From contig JAKCBQ010000010.1 of the NCBI GenBank assembly GCA_021839245.1, forward strand, positions 1 through 48,999: 48,999 nt of DNA, in the 5' to 3' direction. Below are positions 34,698 through 45,527 of this stretch, piece by piece (within the stretch, counting starts at the first letter, position 1; each line of letters opens with the position of its first letter). The position numbers and the translations under genes are program-made. A model generated the notes under the pieces. It made no database searches and had not been told where the DNA came from. It was given only the letters and a program-made list of their open reading frames with translations. Origin of the DNA: Pseudomonadota bacterium. GTDB lineage: Bacteria; Pseudomonadota; Gammaproteobacteria; JAKAQQ01.

Positions 34698-36221
34698 ATG
34701 CGGGGGACTCCGCAACCGCCTCCCGCCGTGCCCGCCTCCGATTCCCCTCAGGAACAGAAACGCGAGAACGCCCTCGCCACCCTCCGGCAGAGTCGGTACG
34801 CCGAACCCGCGTTCGCCGAGGCGCTCGGCTCCCTTCGCGCCCTGGCCGAAGAAGGCGACGTCCTCGCCGCCCTTCATGTGGCCGACCTCCACGCCCAGAT
34901 CGTGGCTCTCCCCGACCGCTGGCGGGAGGCCGCCCGCTACTACGCGCTGGCCGCCCGGGGCGGACACCCGGCGGCGCGCGACCGGCTCGGGGACCTCCAC
35001 CTTCTCGGGCTCGGAGTGGAACGCTCCGCCCGTCGCGCCCTCGAGTGCTGGCTCGAGACCGCCCGGAGCGGCTACCCCATCGGTTTCGGCCATCTCGCCT
35101 ACGCCTTCGAATACGGTCTCGGGACCCCTCCCGACCCGCTGGCCGCGGACCGGGCGCTCCTCTGGGCCGCGGCCTTTGCCTCCCCCTACGGCTTCCTCCG
35201 CCTCGGTTGGCGCTGGGCGGGGCACGGCGGGAGCCTGACCCGCCCCGATCTCGCCTGGGCCTGCGCGCGGGTTGCCGCCGACTTCCGCTATCCGCACGGG
35301 ACCACACTCCTCGAAGAGATCGACGGCACGATCGAGGACGACGCGCGGCAGCGGGGAGAGAGCGCCTACCGCCTCCTGGCCGGATACGCCACGCATCTCG
35401 AACAGGCCGTCGCCGAACTCGAGCGGCGGAATCCCGCTCTTCTCGCGGACGGTGGGCGTTTCCACAGCTGGATCGCCGAGCGTTTCGCGCCCGTCGGGCA
35501 CACGCTCGGGCTTCGTCTCGAACCCGTCTCTCTTCCGCCCGTCGGCAGCGGAGGCGGTTCGTGGGAACTCGAGGAGCGGGCGGCCCTCGATCTCCCTCCC
35601 GTCCGTCTCCTCGATCCCGAGGGGCTCGTTGCCGAAACCGCCACCTTTGCGTCTCTTCCCGACTGCGCGCACGTGATGGAACTCGTCTACCACGAACTTC
35701 GGCCGAGCGGTGCGCTCGTGGGCGAACTCGGTGAGGAGAGCTCGCACGAACACGAGAGTTTCGACGGCTTCTCGGCGCTTCTCGATTTCACCCGCGCCGA
35801 CGTCGTCGTCCACGGCCTGCGCGCACGCCTGCGCGCGCTCCTCGGTGTTCCGGAAGAGCGCATCGAGCCGTTCTCCGTCCTCCGCTATCTCCCCGGGAAC
35901 CGCTACCGACCGCACGTCGACGCCCTCGACGAGACCAGGCTCGCCGAAGCCCGCCGCCGCGGCGATCACGGCGGCCAGCGCCTCCTCACGTTCCTCGTTA
36001 CGCTCTCCGCCGCCCGCCGGGGGGGCGAGACCCTCTACCCGCGCCTGGGGCTCACGGTTCCGGGGCGGACCCAGGGGGCGGTCTGGCACCGCAACGCGGA
36101 CGCTCAGGGTCGCCGCGACGAACGTCTCCTCCACGAAGGCCGGCCGATCCTCGAGGGCGAGAAGTGGCTGCTGCGAACCTCCATCCGCGCGCGGGCCCTC
36201 TCTTCGGGCGCGGAGGGGTAG
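34698..36221 (+). CDS. SEL1-repeat protein with prolyl-4-hydroxylase-like domain
   Basis: The 507-residue protein joins a helical SEL1-like repeat region (about residues 35-200, with AARYYALAARGGHPAARDRLGDLHLLG and similar units) to a C-terminal Fe(II)/2-oxoglutarate oxygenase domain of the prolyl 4-hydroxylase type. The iron ligands are H406 and D408 in YRPHVDALDE and probably H479 in LLHEGRP, with K489 as a likely 2-oxoglutarate-binding residue. YLPGNRYRPHVD and LVTLSAARRGGETLYPRLGL are typical of the fold. SEL1 repeats bind partner proteins, so a protein substrate is plausible. The frame opens far upstream, but the homology supports ATG 34698; no strong ribosome-binding site is seen. Confidence 0.85.
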   Translation: MRGTPQPPPAVPASDSPQEQKRENALATLRQSRYAEPAFAEALGSLRALAEEGDVLAALHVADLHAQIVALPDRWREAARYYALAARGGHPAARDRLGDLHLLGLGVERSARRALECWLETARSGYPIGFGHLAYAFEYGLGTPPDPLAADRALLWAAAFASPYGFLRLGWRWAGHGGSLTRPDLAWACARVAADFRYPHGTTLLEEIDGTIEDDARQRGESAYRLLAGYATHLEQAVAELERRNPALLADGGRFHSWIAERFAPVGHTLGLRLEPVSLPPVGSGGGSWELEERAALDLPPVRLLDPEGLVAETATFASLPDCAHVMELVYHELRPSGALVGELGEESSHEHESFDGFSALLDFTRADVVVHGLRARLRALLGVPEERIEPFSVLRYLPGNRYRPHVDALDETRLAEARRRGDHGGQRLLTFLVTLSAARRGGETLYPRLGLTVPGRTQGAVWHRNADAQGRRDERLLHEGRPILEGEKWLLRTSIRARALSSGAEG

Positions 36222-36344
36222 GCCCGGCACGGAAAGCGGCGAGGGCGTCCGCGCTTCCCCCACGACCAGGGATTCCTCGCCCGAACGGCGAGCGCGGGAC
36301 CCGCGACGGAGCGCTCCCCACGGCCCGCCGCTTCACGAAGACCG

Positions 36345-37634
36345 TTATGTCGTCGCGGAAGCCGTCTGGGCCTCGAGCCCGCGGAACGCCCGCCAGTACC
36401 CCCAGATGTAGCTGCCTTGCAGGAGGGCGGCGATATAGAACGGAAGGACCAGGAGACCCGCGTCGAGGAAGTAGCCCCCGAGCGTCGGGCCGAGCGCTTG
36501 GGGGATGACGAAAGAAGCGGCATTCAGGCTCACGGCGAAGCCGCGCCGCTCGTCGTCCACGAGCGAGACGACGACCGCCTGTCTCGCGCCCACCGAACTT
36601 CGGTTCGCCGCCGAGCGGAGGATGTAGATCACCGCCGCGAGGGAGTACCAAGGGACGAGAGGAAGCAGAAGAAGGAGAACGAAGCCGATGATTCTCAGGC
36701 GGACGACGGAGTTGACGAGCCCGATGCGGGCGCTCAGCCGTCCGGCGAGGAGCGAGGCCACGGCCGTGATGGCGAAGACCACCGCCATCGCCGGGGCGAT
36801 CGCCGCCGGACCCACCCCAAAGCGGAGGTGGAACCAGTAGGGCATGAGCGGGCCGATGAGGCCGATCGCGAAACCGTTCACGGCGTTGAGCGCCACGAGT
36901 CGCGCGAGGTGCCGGTTCTCGCGTCGGCGGCGCACGCGCGCGCGTTTCGAGTGGGGAGGCTCACGCCGCGCGCGCTCGGCCCGCTCGCGGCGGATCCGGG
37001 AGCGCGACGGCTCGTGGGTCCGGGCAAGGAGGAAGAGGTTGAAGGCGCTCCCGAGCGCGGGCACGAGGAAGAGCAGGCGGTAGCCCAGGAGGGGATCGGG
37101 AATCAGTCCGGGCAGCGCGGCGAGCAGCGCCCCCGTGCCCATGCCGAAGAAGCCCACGGCGACGTTGAGGCTGTAGACCCGTCCCCGATCCTGCGGCGGG
37201 ACGAGGAGCGCGAGCCACGCCTGTTCGGCCGGGGTGAACGGGCCGGCCGAACCGTTCGCGCCGCGTCCGAAGCTCGCGAGCACGATCGCCGGAACGAGGA
37301 GCATCGGCTCGCGGGTGAGAAAGGCGGTGAGCCCGCAAAGCACGGTGAGGATCTCGTTGCCGACGAGAAAGGGCCGCCGGCGGAGCCGGTCGCTCGCCGG
37401 CCCGACGAAGAGCGCGAGCGACCCGGCCAGGAGCCCACCGGCGGTGAGCACGCCCCCGATCATCACCCCGCTCCAGCCGAGACGCGCGAGGTAGAGGGCG
37501 AGATCGACCACCATCGCGCCCTGCCCGAAGCTGCGGGCCGCGCGCATCATGATGAGCCGCCGGGCTTCCGGCCGAAGCCGCCCGGGAGTGGAGCCCCCGT
37601 CTTCCGGTGCGGTGGGCGGCGTCTCTTCGCTCAC
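36345..37634 (-). CDS. Major facilitator superfamily transporter
   Basis: The 429-residue protein has about 12 hydrophobic segments in two halves, with a long basic loop ([19 protein letters not shown]) between them, and a loop DRLRRRP after the second segment, the MFS signature between helices 2 and 3. It resembles drug or metabolite efflux permeases; the substrate is unknown. The start is GTG 37634, which overlaps the hutU stop (GTGA), so it is probably translated with hutU. That coupling may mean that it moves a histidine-pathway compound such as urocanate, but this is inference. Confidence 0.85.
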   Translation of the reverse strand: MSEETPPTAPEDGGSTPGRLRPEARRLIMMRAARSFGQGAMVVDLALYLARLGWSGVMIGGVLTAGGLLAGSLALFVGPASDRLRRRPFLVGNEILTVLCGLTAFLTREPMLLVPAIVLASFGRGANGSAGPFTPAEQAWLALLVPPQDRGRVYSLNVAVGFFGMGTGALLAALPGLIPDPLLGYRLLFLVPALGSAFNLFLLARTHEPSRSRIRRERAERARREPPHSKRARVRRRRENRHLARLVALNAVNGFAIGLIGPLMPYWFHLRFGVGPAAIAPAMAVVFAITAVASLLAGRLSARIGLVNSVVRLRIIGFVLLLLLPLVPWYSLAAVIYILRSAANRSSVGARQAVVVSLVDDERRGFAVSLNAASFVIPQALGPTLGGYFLDAGLLVLPFYIAALLQGSYIWGYWRAFRGLEAQTASATT

Positions 37635-39301
37635 GCCCCAAGCATCGGAAGGTCGAGCCCGAGACGGCGTGCGGTCTCGATCGCCTCCTCGTAGCCGGCG
37701 TCCGCGTGACGCATGACACCGGTCCCGGGATCGTTGGTGAGGGTGAGACGAAGCGCACGCTCGGCCCGCTCGGAGCCGTCGGCAACGATGACCACCCCGG
37801 CGTGTTCGGCATACCCCATCCCGACCCCGCCCCCGTGATGCACGCTCACCCAGGAGGCGCCGCTCGCGGTGTTGAGAAGCGCATTCAGAATCGGCCAATC
37901 GGCGACCGCATCCGAACCGTCGCGCATGGCCTCCGTCTCACGGTAGGGGGAGGCGACCGAGCCTCCGTCGAGGTGGTCGCGGCCGATCACGATCGGGGCC
38001 TCGAGCTCGCCGCGGCGCACCATCTCGTTGAAGGCGAGCCCGAGGCGGTCACGCTCACGGTAGCCGAGCCAGAGGATGCGCGCCGGAAGACCCTGGAAGT
38101 GGATGCGTTGCTGGGCGAAATCGAGCCAGCGGTGCAGATGCGCATCGTCCGGGAACAGCTCGCGGGCCTTCGCGTCCGTGCGCCGGATGTCCTCGGGGTT
38201 GCCCGAGAGGGCCGCCCAGCGGAAGGGTCCGCGGCCGCGGCAGAAGAGCGGGCGCACGTAGAGGGGGACGAACCCCTGGAAATCGAAGGCGCGCTCGACG
38301 CCCGCCTCACGCGCCATGGCCCGGATGTTGTTCCCGTAATCGAACGTCGGCACCCCGGCGTCGTGAAAGGCGAGCATCGCCCGGACGTGACGGGCGATCG
38401 AGGCGAGCGCCAGCGCGCGGTACCGGCCGGGGTCGTCGGCGCGGAGCGCACGCGCCTGAGCGACGTCGTACCCGACCGGCACGTAACCGTAGAGCGGGTC
38501 GTGGGCCGAGGTCTGATCGGTGACGAGATCGGGTCGATACCCACCGCGGGCGATCGTCTCGAAGACTTCGGCGGCGTTGCCGAGGAGCCCGACGGTGGTC
38601 GGCCGGCCGCGGTCGGTCGCCTCGCGCATGAGCCCGAGGGCCTCGTCGAGATGGTTCGCCTCACGCTCCAGGTAGCCCGTCTCGAGACGGCGACGGATGC
38701 GCTCGGGATCGACCTCGACGGCGAGAAGACTCGTCCCGGCGGCAAGGGCCGCCAGGGGTTGGGCGCCGCCCATGCCGCCGAGCCCGCCGGTGAGGATCCA
38801 CTTGCGCCCGGGATCGTCCTTCGGGTAGTGACGCCGGAGGGCCTCGGCGAAGGTCTCGTAAGTGCCCTGGACGATCCCCTGCGAGGCAATGTAGATCCAC
38901 GAGCCTGCGGTCATCTGGCCGAACATCATGAGGCCCTTGCGGTCGAGCTCGTCGAACTCTTCCCAGCTCGCCCAGCGGGCCACGAGGTTCGCGTTCGCGA
39001 TGAGCACACGCGGGGCGAAGGCGTGGGTCTCGAAGACGCCGACGGGTTTTCCGGACTGAATGAGGAGCGTCTCGGTATCCCCGAGACGACGGAGCGTGCG
39101 CACGATGGCGTCGAAACACTCCCAGTTGCGCGCGGCGCGGCCGCGTCCGCCGTAGACGACGAGCTCGCGCGGATTCTCGCCGACCTCCGGATCGAGATTG
39201 TTGTGGAGCATGCGGAGCGCAGCCTCCTGCACCCAGCCGCGGCAGCTCAATTCGCGGCCGCGCGGGGCGCGGAGGGTCACGTCACGGTAGCGGGTCGTCA
39301 T
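37631..39301 (-). CDS. hutU: Urocanate hydratase HutU
   Basis: HutU adds water to urocanate to form 4-imidazolone-5-propionate, the second step of histidine breakdown, with tightly bound NAD+. The 556-residue protein has the usual length and the motifs [32 protein letters not shown] (NAD-binding glycine loop), [26 protein letters not shown] with the conserved active-site cysteine, and [26 protein letters not shown] lies eight bases before ATG 39301. Its start lies inside the last codons of purL (20-base overlap) and its stop overlaps the MFS gene, so the three are chained on the minus strand. Its partners hutI and hutH lie 34 kb away. Confidence 0.96.
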   Translation of the reverse strand: MTTRYRDVTLRAPRGRELSCRGWVQEAALRMLHNNLDPEVGENPRELVVYGGRGRAARNWECFDAIVRTLRRLGDTETLLIQSGKPVGVFETHAFAPRVLIANANLVARWASWEEFDELDRKGLMMFGQMTAGSWIYIASQGIVQGTYETFAEALRRHYPKDDPGRKWILTGGLGGMGGAQPLAALAAGTSLLAVEVDPERIRRRLETGYLEREANHLDEALGLMREATDRGRPTTVGLLGNAAEVFETIARGGYRPDLVTDQTSAHDPLYGYVPVGYDVAQARALRADDPGRYRALALASIARHVRAMLAFHDAGVPTFDYGNNIRAMAREAGVERAFDFQGFVPLYVRPLFCRGRGPFRWAALSGNPEDIRRTDAKARELFPDDAHLHRWLDFAQQRIHFQGLPARILWLGYRERDRLGLAFNEMVRRGELEAPIVIGRDHLDGGSVASPYRETEAMRDGSDAVADWPILNALLNTASGASWVSVHHGGGVGMGYAEHAGVVIVADGSERAERALRLTLTNDPGTGVMRHADAGYEEAIETARRLGLDLPMLGA

Positions 39302-42300
39302 GATCGACTCTCCTCAGTGGGGAACGAATCATCGCGCCCCCCCGCCCGCCCTTCAGGTGATCACGGGCGTTACGGAAGAGCCAGAGCCAGGGGGCGTCCT
39401 CGCCCCACTGCGGGGGACGCCAGGAGTATTGGAGGGTGCGGAACGCCCGCTCGGGATGCGGCATGAGGATCAGGATACGCCCGTCCGCGTTGACCACACC
39501 CGCCGCCCCTGCGGGCGAGCCGTTCGGGTTGAGGGGGTAGCGCGTCGTCGGCACCCCCCGCGCATCGGCGTAACGGAGGACGACCCGCGGATCGCGGGCG
39601 CCGTCCGCGTCCTTCCAGAGCGCGCGCCCCTCCCCATGCGCGACGGGGACGGGGAGAAGCGCGCCCTCGAGGCCCACAAGCCACGGACTCTCGACCGCGG
39701 CCGGGTCCGGACGGACGGCGAGATTCACCCAGCGACTCTCGAAGCGGCACGAAGCGTTGCCGACGAAGATCGGCCAGCCCCGGGCACCCGGAACCAGCTC
39801 GTCCTCGTCCGCGCGGGTCAAGGCCGCGAGGGCTGCGAACATCTGGCAGCCGTTACAGATCCCGAGGGCGAGGGTTCCGGGATCGGCAAGAAAGCGGGCG
39901 AGCGTGCGACGAAGCCGACGGTCGCGGGCGAGGGCCAGCGCCCAGCCGCGTCCCGCGCCGAGCACATCGCCGTACGAGAAGCCCCCGCCGGCGGCCAGGA
40001 CGTCCACACGGGCGAGGAGGGCCGGGCGACGATGCACTTCACTCATCGGAAGATCGACCGCCGCGAAACCCGCACGCGCAAAGGCCTCCGTGAGTTCGAG
40101 ATGCCCGTTCGTCCCTTCCTCACGCAGAATGCCCACGCGCGGGCGCGGCCCACGCGCGGGCCTCGGCGCGGACCCGTCCGTCAGGGCCCGGGGCAGCCGT
40201 ACGGCGAGACCCACGGCGGGAGCTTCGTGCACACCCTCGGCGTGGGCGTTCACGCCGGCCGCTTCCGCCTCGCTCCGGTAGGCCTCCTCGGCGCTCTCCG
40301 GCGTGTCGCGAAGCGCCCGCATCCGCCACGAGAGGCGCGACCACGCGCGACGAAGATCGACCAGGCTCTCCTCGAGGAGAAGGCCCCCCCCGGCCTCGAG
40401 GAGACGCACGCGATCGTCCCCGCCGCTTCGGCCGAGAAGACAGGCGTAGAGGCCCGCGCGATGGGCGGCGCGAACAAGTCCGGCCGCGTCCCGCGGAGCG
40501 ACCTCCACGACCGCCCCCGCCTCCTCCGCGAAGAGCTCGGCCCAGGGATCGGCCTTCCCCGGAAGAGTGATCTCGAACCCCCGCGCGGAGGCGAAGGCCA
40601 TCTCGAGGAGTGTGACGACGAGCCCTCCGTCGGAGCGGTCGTGGTAAGCGCGGATCACGCCCCGGCGAGCACCGCGACGGACGAGGGCGAAGAGACGCGC
40701 GAGACGCTGCGGATCCTCCACGTCCGGCGGGGCTCCGAGCGAACCGAGCGTCCGCCCGGCCGTGTCCCCCTCCCCGCGGACCATCTCGAGAACCGAAGCT
40801 CCGAGTCGATGGGCGGGCCCCGGGGCGAGGAGGATGAGCGCCCCCTCCTCTTCGGGCCAGAGCGGGACGAGGGTGCGTCCGGCATCGCGGACGGGCGCGA
40901 ATGCGGTCACGACCAGGCTCACGGGGGAACGCACGCACCGCTCACCCCCCGCGGGATCGTTCCAGACCGTCTCCATCGAGAGCGAATCCTTGCCCACCGG
41001 CACGGGAAGACCGAGGGCGGAGGCGAAAGCGCCGAGCGCCTCGACCGCGTGGAGAAGAGCCTGCTCCTCTTCCGGTGTCCCGCGTGCGGCCATCCAGTTG
41101 GCGGAGAGGGCCACCTCCGTGAGGGCGGGAACATCGGCCGCCGCAAGATTGAGAAGCGCCTCGGCCACCGCGAGCCGCGAGGCCGCAGCGGGGTCGAGGA
41201 GCGCGACGGGCGGCCGTTCCCCGAGGGCGAGGGCACGCCCGCGCCGTCCGCGGAGATCGTCGCACTGGACGGCGACGTCGGCCACCGCGACCTGATGGGG
41301 ACCCACCAGGGGATCACGGGCCGTCCGCCCACCCACGCTGCGGTCGGCGATGGTGACGAGAAACGACTTGTCGGCGACGGCCGGGGCACGGAGGACGCGG
41401 CGGAGAAGATCGGGAAGTTCGGCGCGCGTGGGGAAAGCCACCTCGCGCGCCCCGCGCATCGCCGGGCGTGCCTCCGGCGCCGGGCGCGGGTCGGTGGCGG
41501 GCGGGGGAAAGAGCACATCGAGCGGGAGGTCGACGGCGCGCACGCCGGCGTGGTTGGCGAGAACGATCCGCCGCGGGTCCGTCACCGTCCCGAGGACCGC
41601 CCACGGACAACGCTCGCGGCGGGCGATCTCGGCAAGCCGCGGGAGATCGTCCTCGGCGATCGCGAGGACATAGCGCTCCTGCGCCTCGTTACACCAGAGT
41701 TCCAGCGGCGAGAGGCTCGGGTCGTCACGGGGAATCGCGTCGCTGTCGATCTCCGCCCCACAGCCGCCGTCGGCGACGAGTTCGGTCACGGCGTTCGCCA
41801 GTCCTCCGGCGCCCACGTCGTGGATGGCCACGATGGGGTTCGGGCCGTCGCCCCCGGCCAAGGTGTCGATGAGCTCCTGCACGCGGCGCTCCATCTCGGG
41901 GTTTCCCCGTTGCACCGAGGCGTAATCGAGATCCTCGTGCGCCTGTCCCGCCCCCTGGGACGAAAGGGCCCCGCCGCCCAGGCCGATGCGGTAGGACGGC
42001 CCCCCCAGGACGACGATCTTGAGGCCCGCACGCACCCGCCCCTTGCGGTAGGAGGCCTCGGTGACATAACCCGAGCCACCGGCGATCATCACCGGCTTGT
42101 GGTACCCGCGGACGAGACGACCCGCGCCCTCGGGACGGGTTTCGAAGGTGCGGAAGAATCCGGCGAGGGTGGGCCGGCCGAACTCGTTGCCGTAGGCCGC
42201 CGCTCCGAGAGGGCCGCGGGTCATGATCTCGCGCGCGGAGGCAAAACGTCCGGGTGGCGGAAGGGCTCCTTCCTCCCACGGCTCACGGCCCTCCGGAAGA

Positions 42301-43271
42301 TCGAGATGCGAGGTGAGGAAACCCGTGAACCCCATGCTCGGGCGGGCGCCACGGCCGGTCGCACTCTCGTCACGGATCTCTCCTCCCCCGCCCGTCGCGG
42401 CGCCCGCGAAGGGCTCGATGGCCGTCGGGTGGTTGTGGGTCTCGGCCTTGACGACGGCGTGACGCAGGATCGCCCGCGCCCGGTACACCCGCCCCGGCCC
42501 CGGGGCGAAAGGCAAGCGGCCGGGGACACCGCGCAGAACGGCGGCGTTGTCGCGATAGGCGACAAGAACCGGACCGGGATGAGCGTCGTGGGTCGCCGTG
42601 ATGTAGGAAAAGAGCGTCCGCACGCTCCCGTCGGGGAGGCGCCACGGGGTGCGAAAGTGTTTGTGCCGGCAGTGCTCGGAGTTGATCTGCGCGAAGGTCA
42701 TGAGTTCCGCATCGGTGGGCGCCCGCGCGAGTCGCGTGTAGTGCTCCGTCAGCCACGCCCGCTCGTCGCGATCGAGGGTGAGGGCGAGACGCGCGATGCC
42801 CTCGGCGACCGCGCGGGAGGGATCCTCGGCCGGGGCGAAGACGACGAGTCCCCCGGGGGGACGCGGGTGGAAGAGCCTCTCGAGATCTCGAGGGTCCTCG
42901 AGGATGTCCTCCGTCATGCGGTCGGTATGCGCGCGGACAAAATCCCGCCGTGCCGCAGCATCCCCGGTGCCGCCGACCTCCCAGCACCAGGCGCGTTCGA
43001 GACGATGGACGACCCCGAGGCCGATCCGCTGCGCAAGATCGGTCGCCTTCGACGACCAGGGGGAGACCGTCCCGCGGTGGGGAACGACGTAGAGCGCCGG
43101 GCGGTCGCGCCCGAGCGGCACTCTCTCGGCTCCGTCGAGGAGCCGGCGGAGCGCCTCTTCCTCCTCCGGGTCCGGAGGGCGCGCGGCGAGGACCAGAAAG
43201 AGCGGCGACCGCCGGGACGGGCCTTGCGGAGGCTCCGCCGGACCGCGGTAAACCAGCAGAATCGGGGGCAT
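39282..43271 (-). CDS. purL: Phosphoribosylformylglycinamidine synthase PurL, single-chain form
   Basis: PurL converts formylglycinamide ribotide to formylglycinamidine ribotide with ATP and glutamine in purine synthesis. The 1,329-residue length is that of the fused proteobacterial enzyme. The N-terminal half contains [28 protein letters not shown] and GGGGEIRDE; the middle has [17 protein letters not shown] and SLSMETVW; the C-terminal glutaminase domain has [32 protein letters not shown], the nucleophile cysteine in [10 protein letters not shown], and MPHPERAF. The last 20 bases overlap hutU. It is probably the first gene of the purL-hutU-MFS chain. A TTGACA lies upstream on the minus strand, but I see no clear -10 box. 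Confidence 0.96.
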   Translation of the reverse strand: MPPILLVYRGPAEPPQGPSRRSPLFLVLAARPPDPEEEEALRRLLDGAERVPLGRDRPALYVVPHRGTVSPWSSKATDLAQRIGLGVVHRLERAWCWEVGGTGDAAARRDFVRAHTDRMTEDILEDPRDLERLFHPRPPGGLVVFAPAEDPSRAVAEGIARLALTLDRDERAWLTEHYTRLARAPTDAELMTFAQINSEHCRHKHFRTPWRLPDGSVRTLFSYITATHDAHPGPVLVAYRDNAAVLRGVPGRLPFAPGPGRVYRARAILRHAVVKAETHNHPTAIEPFAGAATGGGGEIRDESATGRGARPSMGFTGFLTSHLDLPEGREPWEEGALPPPGRFASAREIMTRGPLGAAAYGNEFGRPTLAGFFRTFETRPEGAGRLVRGYHKPVMIAGGSGYVTEASYRKGRVRAGLKIVVLGGPSYRIGLGGGALSSQGAGQAHEDLDYASVQRGNPEMERRVQELIDTLAGGDGPNPIVAIHDVGAGGLANAVTELVADGGCGAEIDSDAIPRDDPSLSPLELWCNEAQERYVLAIAEDDLPRLAEIARRERCPWAVLGTVTDPRRIVLANHAGVRAVDLPLDVLFPPPATDPRPAPEARPAMRGAREVAFPTRAELPDLLRRVLRAPAVADKSFLVTIADRSVGGRTARDPLVGPHQVAVADVAVQCDDLRGRRGRALALGERPPVALLDPAAASRLAVAEALLNLAAADVPALTEVALSANWMAARGTPEEEQALLHAVEALGAFASALGLPVPVGKDSLSMETVWNDPAGGERCVRSPVSLVVTAFAPVRDAGRTLVPLWPEEEGALILLAPGPAHRLGASVLEMVRGEGDTAGRTLGSLGAPPDVEDPQRLARLFALVRRGARRGVIRAYHDRSDGGLVVTLLEMAFASARGFEITLPGKADPWAELFAEEAGAVVEVAPRDAAGLVRAAHRAGLYACLLGRSGGDDRVRLLEAGGGLLLEESLVDLRRAWSRLSWRMRALRDTPESAEEAYRSEAEAAGVNAHAEGVHEAPAVGLAVRLPRALTDGSAPRPARGPRPRVGILREEGTNGHLELTEAFARAGFAAVDLPMSEVHRRPALLARVDVLAAGGGFSYGDVLGAGRGWALALARDRRLRRTLARFLADPGTLALGICNGCQMFAALAALTRADEDELVPGARGWPIFVGNASCRFESRWVNLAVRPDPAAVESPWLVGLEGALLPVPVAHGEGRALWKDADGARDPRVVLRYADARGVPTTRYPLNPNGSPAGAAGVVNADGRILILMPHPERAFRTLQYSWRPPQWGEDAPWLWLFRNARDHLKGGRGGAMIRSPLRRVDHDDPLP

Positions 43272-43356
43272 GTCAGGCGCCTCGGCGAAGGGAGGCGGCG
43301 CGAAAGCGCCTCGGGCCTGTCAATTGTAATTGACGCGCCGCCGGAGCGGCCGGAGA

Positions 43357-44076
43357 TCAGGCGAGGGTGTTCGCGAGAAAAGACAGGATGTCCCGCCAGG
43401 CATCCTGAGCCGCGCGGGGATGGTGACTCGGGCGCTCCTCGCAGAGAAACCCGTGCCCGGCTCCCGGGTAGACCGAGAGGAGATAGCGTTTGCCGAGCCC
43501 CGAGAGGGTCTCGGCGATGCGGGCATGCTCGGCCGGCGGGATCGAGGCATCGTCGGCACCGTAGCCGAGGAAAAGAGGAGCGGCGAGGGCCTTCGAGCGG
43601 CCGATCGGCGGCTCGCGTCCGAAGCGGTCGGGTCCCTCGGGGGCGATCCCTCCGCCGTAGAGGGCGAGGACCGCCCGCCACGCCTCGGGGCGGGCACACC
43701 CCCCGAGATACGCGAGCCGTCCGCCCATGCAGAAACCGAGGACGGCGATCCGCTCCGGATCGACCTCTTCCTGCGCGCCGAGCCACGCCCGCGCGCGGTC
43801 GAGATCCTCGAGGAGATCCCCATCGCGCAGGGTGGGAAGGAGCGCCAGGACCCGCTCGCGTTCGTCGTAACCGAGGACGGTCCCGCGGAAGAAGTCCGGG
43901 GCGAGTGCGAGATAGCCCGCCTGGGCAAGACGAAGGCAAACATTGCGGATGTGAGCGGTGATCCCGTAGGCCTCCATGAGGACCACCACCGCGGGGACCC
44001 GACCGCCCGCCCGCGGCCGCTCGCAGTAGCCGTTGAGATCGGACCCGAGAGCAACGCTCGAGGCAGGGGTGGCCAT
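43357..44076 (-). CDS. Dienelactone hydrolase family protein
   Basis: The 239-residue alpha/beta hydrolase has the dienelactone hydrolase signature: GFCMGGR with nucleophile C116, GADDASIP with the catalytic aspartate near 175-176, and GAGHGF with H208, plus the conserved glutamate region VLMEAYGI. Such enzymes hydrolyse enol-lactones or other esters; the natural substrate here is not predictable. It starts at ATG 44076. It is the last core gene before accessory tract 2. The 85 bases between it and purL carry a TCAATTGTAATTGA palindrome. Confidence 0.85.
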   Translation of the reverse strand: MATPASSVALGSDLNGYCERPRAGGRVPAVVVLMEAYGITAHIRNVCLRLAQAGYLALAPDFFRGTVLGYDERERVLALLPTLRDGDLLEDLDRARAWLGAQEEVDPERIAVLGFCMGGRLAYLGGCARPEAWRAVLALYGGGIAPEGPDRFGREPPIGRSKALAAPLFLGYGADDASIPPAEHARIAETLSGLGKRYLLSVYPGAGHGFLCEERPSHHPRAAQDAWRDILSFLANTLA

Positions 44077-44186
44077 GCTCGGACTCCGGTGAGGAAAGCG
44101 CCTAGGTTACCGCAGAGGACGCGGGAGGCTCGACGAGACCGGTGCGACTGTTAGCCCAAAACTGTCTCATGTCCCCTTTGTCCAAC

Positions 44187-44278
44187 GGCTGTATCTGTCA
44201 AGTTGCGCAAATTCCTTTCTGGTATGGGGGAAGATTTCATCAGGCCGCCGCCCGTAGCCGCTCGCGGCGCTGTTCTTT
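44187..44278 (-). mobile_element. IS256 3' scrap
   Basis: The terminal repeat (GGCTGTATCTGTCAAGTTG, with a few changes) and the last codons of the IS256 transposase are present in minus orientation and end at TGTTCTTT. The next bases belong to an ISNCY scrap. Too little remains to act. Confidence 0.8.
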
Positions 44279-44396
44279 TGCGGCGGCTGACCAGCCCGGC
44301 CGCCCCCTCGCGCTGATACCGGCGCAACAGCCTGCGCACCTGCCGATCCGAAAGCGGCAACACCGCCGCGGCCTGCCGCTGACGGATCAATCCTTG
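44279..44396 (-). pseudogene. ISNCY transposase N-terminal scrap
   Basis: The minus strand reads RQRQAAAVLPLSDRQVRRLL and RRYQREGAAGLVSRR, the N-terminal helix-turn-helix of ISNCY transposases, the part missing from the copy at 26694. It is cut on both sides by scraps of IS256 and IS3. Confidence 0.75.
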
Positions 44397-44397
44397 G

Positions 44398-44492
44398 CGG
44401 CGGATCTACAACGGAGTCCGTCCACACAGTCGGCCGGGCTACTCGTCACCCGCCTCAGCCTACTTCCTGGAACGCTTCCAGGAGCAACAACA
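44398..44492 (+). mobile_element. IS3 orfB tail scrap
   Basis: The plus strand encodes YNGVRPHSRPGYSSPASAYF and ERFQEQQQ, the last 30 residues of the IS3 orfB at 29962-30627. It joins the TonB-like unit directly at CAACAACAG, without the IS30 element found at the other locus. It is the likely pre-insertion arrangement. Confidence 0.85.
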
Positions 44493-44579
44493 GTGGTCTA
44501 ATATGGCAATAACCAAACCTCAATTTCGTCAGAAATTCCGGGACCAGTCACGCCCGAGAAGATTGCGAAGAGATTCGTT

Positions 44580-45527
44580 ATGGCACGGTGGTTGAGATTG
44601 GGACTTGCGTTACTCTTCGAATCCATCCTATTAGGATTGTTGGGTATATGGCTGGGCAGGTGGATGACGCCCTTGCCGCGGACGGCATCACTCGGTGTGG
44701 CGACCATTCATTGGATGCGACCGATCGTGCGGGCTCCCATAAAGACTCGGGTGCATGTACGTGCGATGCCGCGTCGGGTAGGGCGGGTATCCCCACCTCG
44801 GATGCCTTCGCTGGCAGCATTCGAGACTCCCTCGGCTTGGGGTCGCGTCCTGCGTCTTCTGAGGAAATCGTTAAAACAGGGGAATGGGGTACACATTCCG
44901 GAAGTTCAGTCCGGAGCGGGTGGGTGGGGACATGTCGTACCGGTTCAAATCCCCATCCCCGGTGCGGGTGGGCTCTTCGCCACCGGGCTGCGCGTTATCC
45001 AAACGCATCTGGCGTGTCCACGCGTATTCAGATATTATCATCGTGCGCATATGCATCCGGGATATCAATGGATCGCCGGTCGGGTCAATACCTCAGGGCG
45101 GGTAATTTCGGTGAGGGATTTCCGCCGGTTCCGCGTAAGCAAGGCCCACGCCAATGATGTTCTTGCGTTTGTCCGAAAGTGGCGTTTCGCTCCGCTCCGG
45201 ATCAATGGGCATCCAACATGGTTCCATATCGTAGCCGTCGTCTGGTGGGGAGTTGGTAGAGTTGGTGGAGGGGGGGGGGTAATACACTTACGCCATCCGC
45301 TCTTTCCCGGACACCGAACCCGTTGTTTTCGGTTTTCTTTCGATATTTATGGCGATGTCTTCTATAGTAGGGTGCCCAATCGTGATCGGGTGATGCCGCA
45401 CTGGATACTGTATCCACTCAAGGGGCATCATCCGCTTGCTGTGCTCTTGGCCGCGGGTCCAGATCCAACACTGGGGATCGCCCAGGCAGTTGCTCTTTTT
45501 CTTCGGCAACTGCAAAACAAGCACTGA
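44580..45527 (+). CDS. TonB-C-like membrane-anchored protein, copy B
   Basis: The 315-residue paralogue of the protein at 27865-28791 keeps the same layout: membrane segment at residues 5-27, Pro/Arg-rich linker, TonB-C-like domain with VRKWRFAPLRINGHP, and the His/Arg-rich tail. Compared with copy A, residues around 147-160 are entirely different and two longer (PRVFRYYHRAHMHP). NDVLAF replaces TAYLTL, a glycine run (GRVGGGGG, encoded by ten G) is inserted after the WWG, and NKVPNHD becomes SRVPNRD. Between these clusters long stretches are identical at the DNA level. All length changes are multiples of three, which favours a functional protein under selection. No partner gene is adjacent. 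Confidence 0.55.
   Translation: MARWLRLGLALLFESILLGLLGIWLGRWMTPLPRTASLGVATIHWMRPIVRAPIKTRVHVRAMPRRVGRVSPPRMPSLAAFETPSAWGRVLRLLRKSLKQGNGVHIPEVQSGAGGWGHVVPVQIPIPGAGGLFATGLRVIQTHLACPRVFRYYHRAHMHPGYQWIAGRVNTSGRVISVRDFRRFRVSKAHANDVLAFVRKWRFAPLRINGHPTWFHIVAVVWWGVGRVGGGGGVIHLRHPLFPGHRTRCFRFSFDIYGDVFYSRVPNRDRVMPHWILYPLKGHHPLAVLLAAGPDPTLGIAQAVALFLRQLQNKH
45270..45279 (+). repeat. G10 homopolymer inside the TonB-like gene, copy B
   Basis: Ten consecutive G bases encode part of the glycine run after the WWG motif. Copy A has no such tract at the same place. A change of one base would shift the frame and remove the last 80 residues, so the tract could act as a slippage switch. That use is inference. Confidence 0.5.

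Noticed and set aside
39300..43961. 1,553-residue plus-strand frame opposite purL
   Set aside because: It is antisense to a complete PurL with all motifs and has only Arg/Gly/Glu-rich composition.
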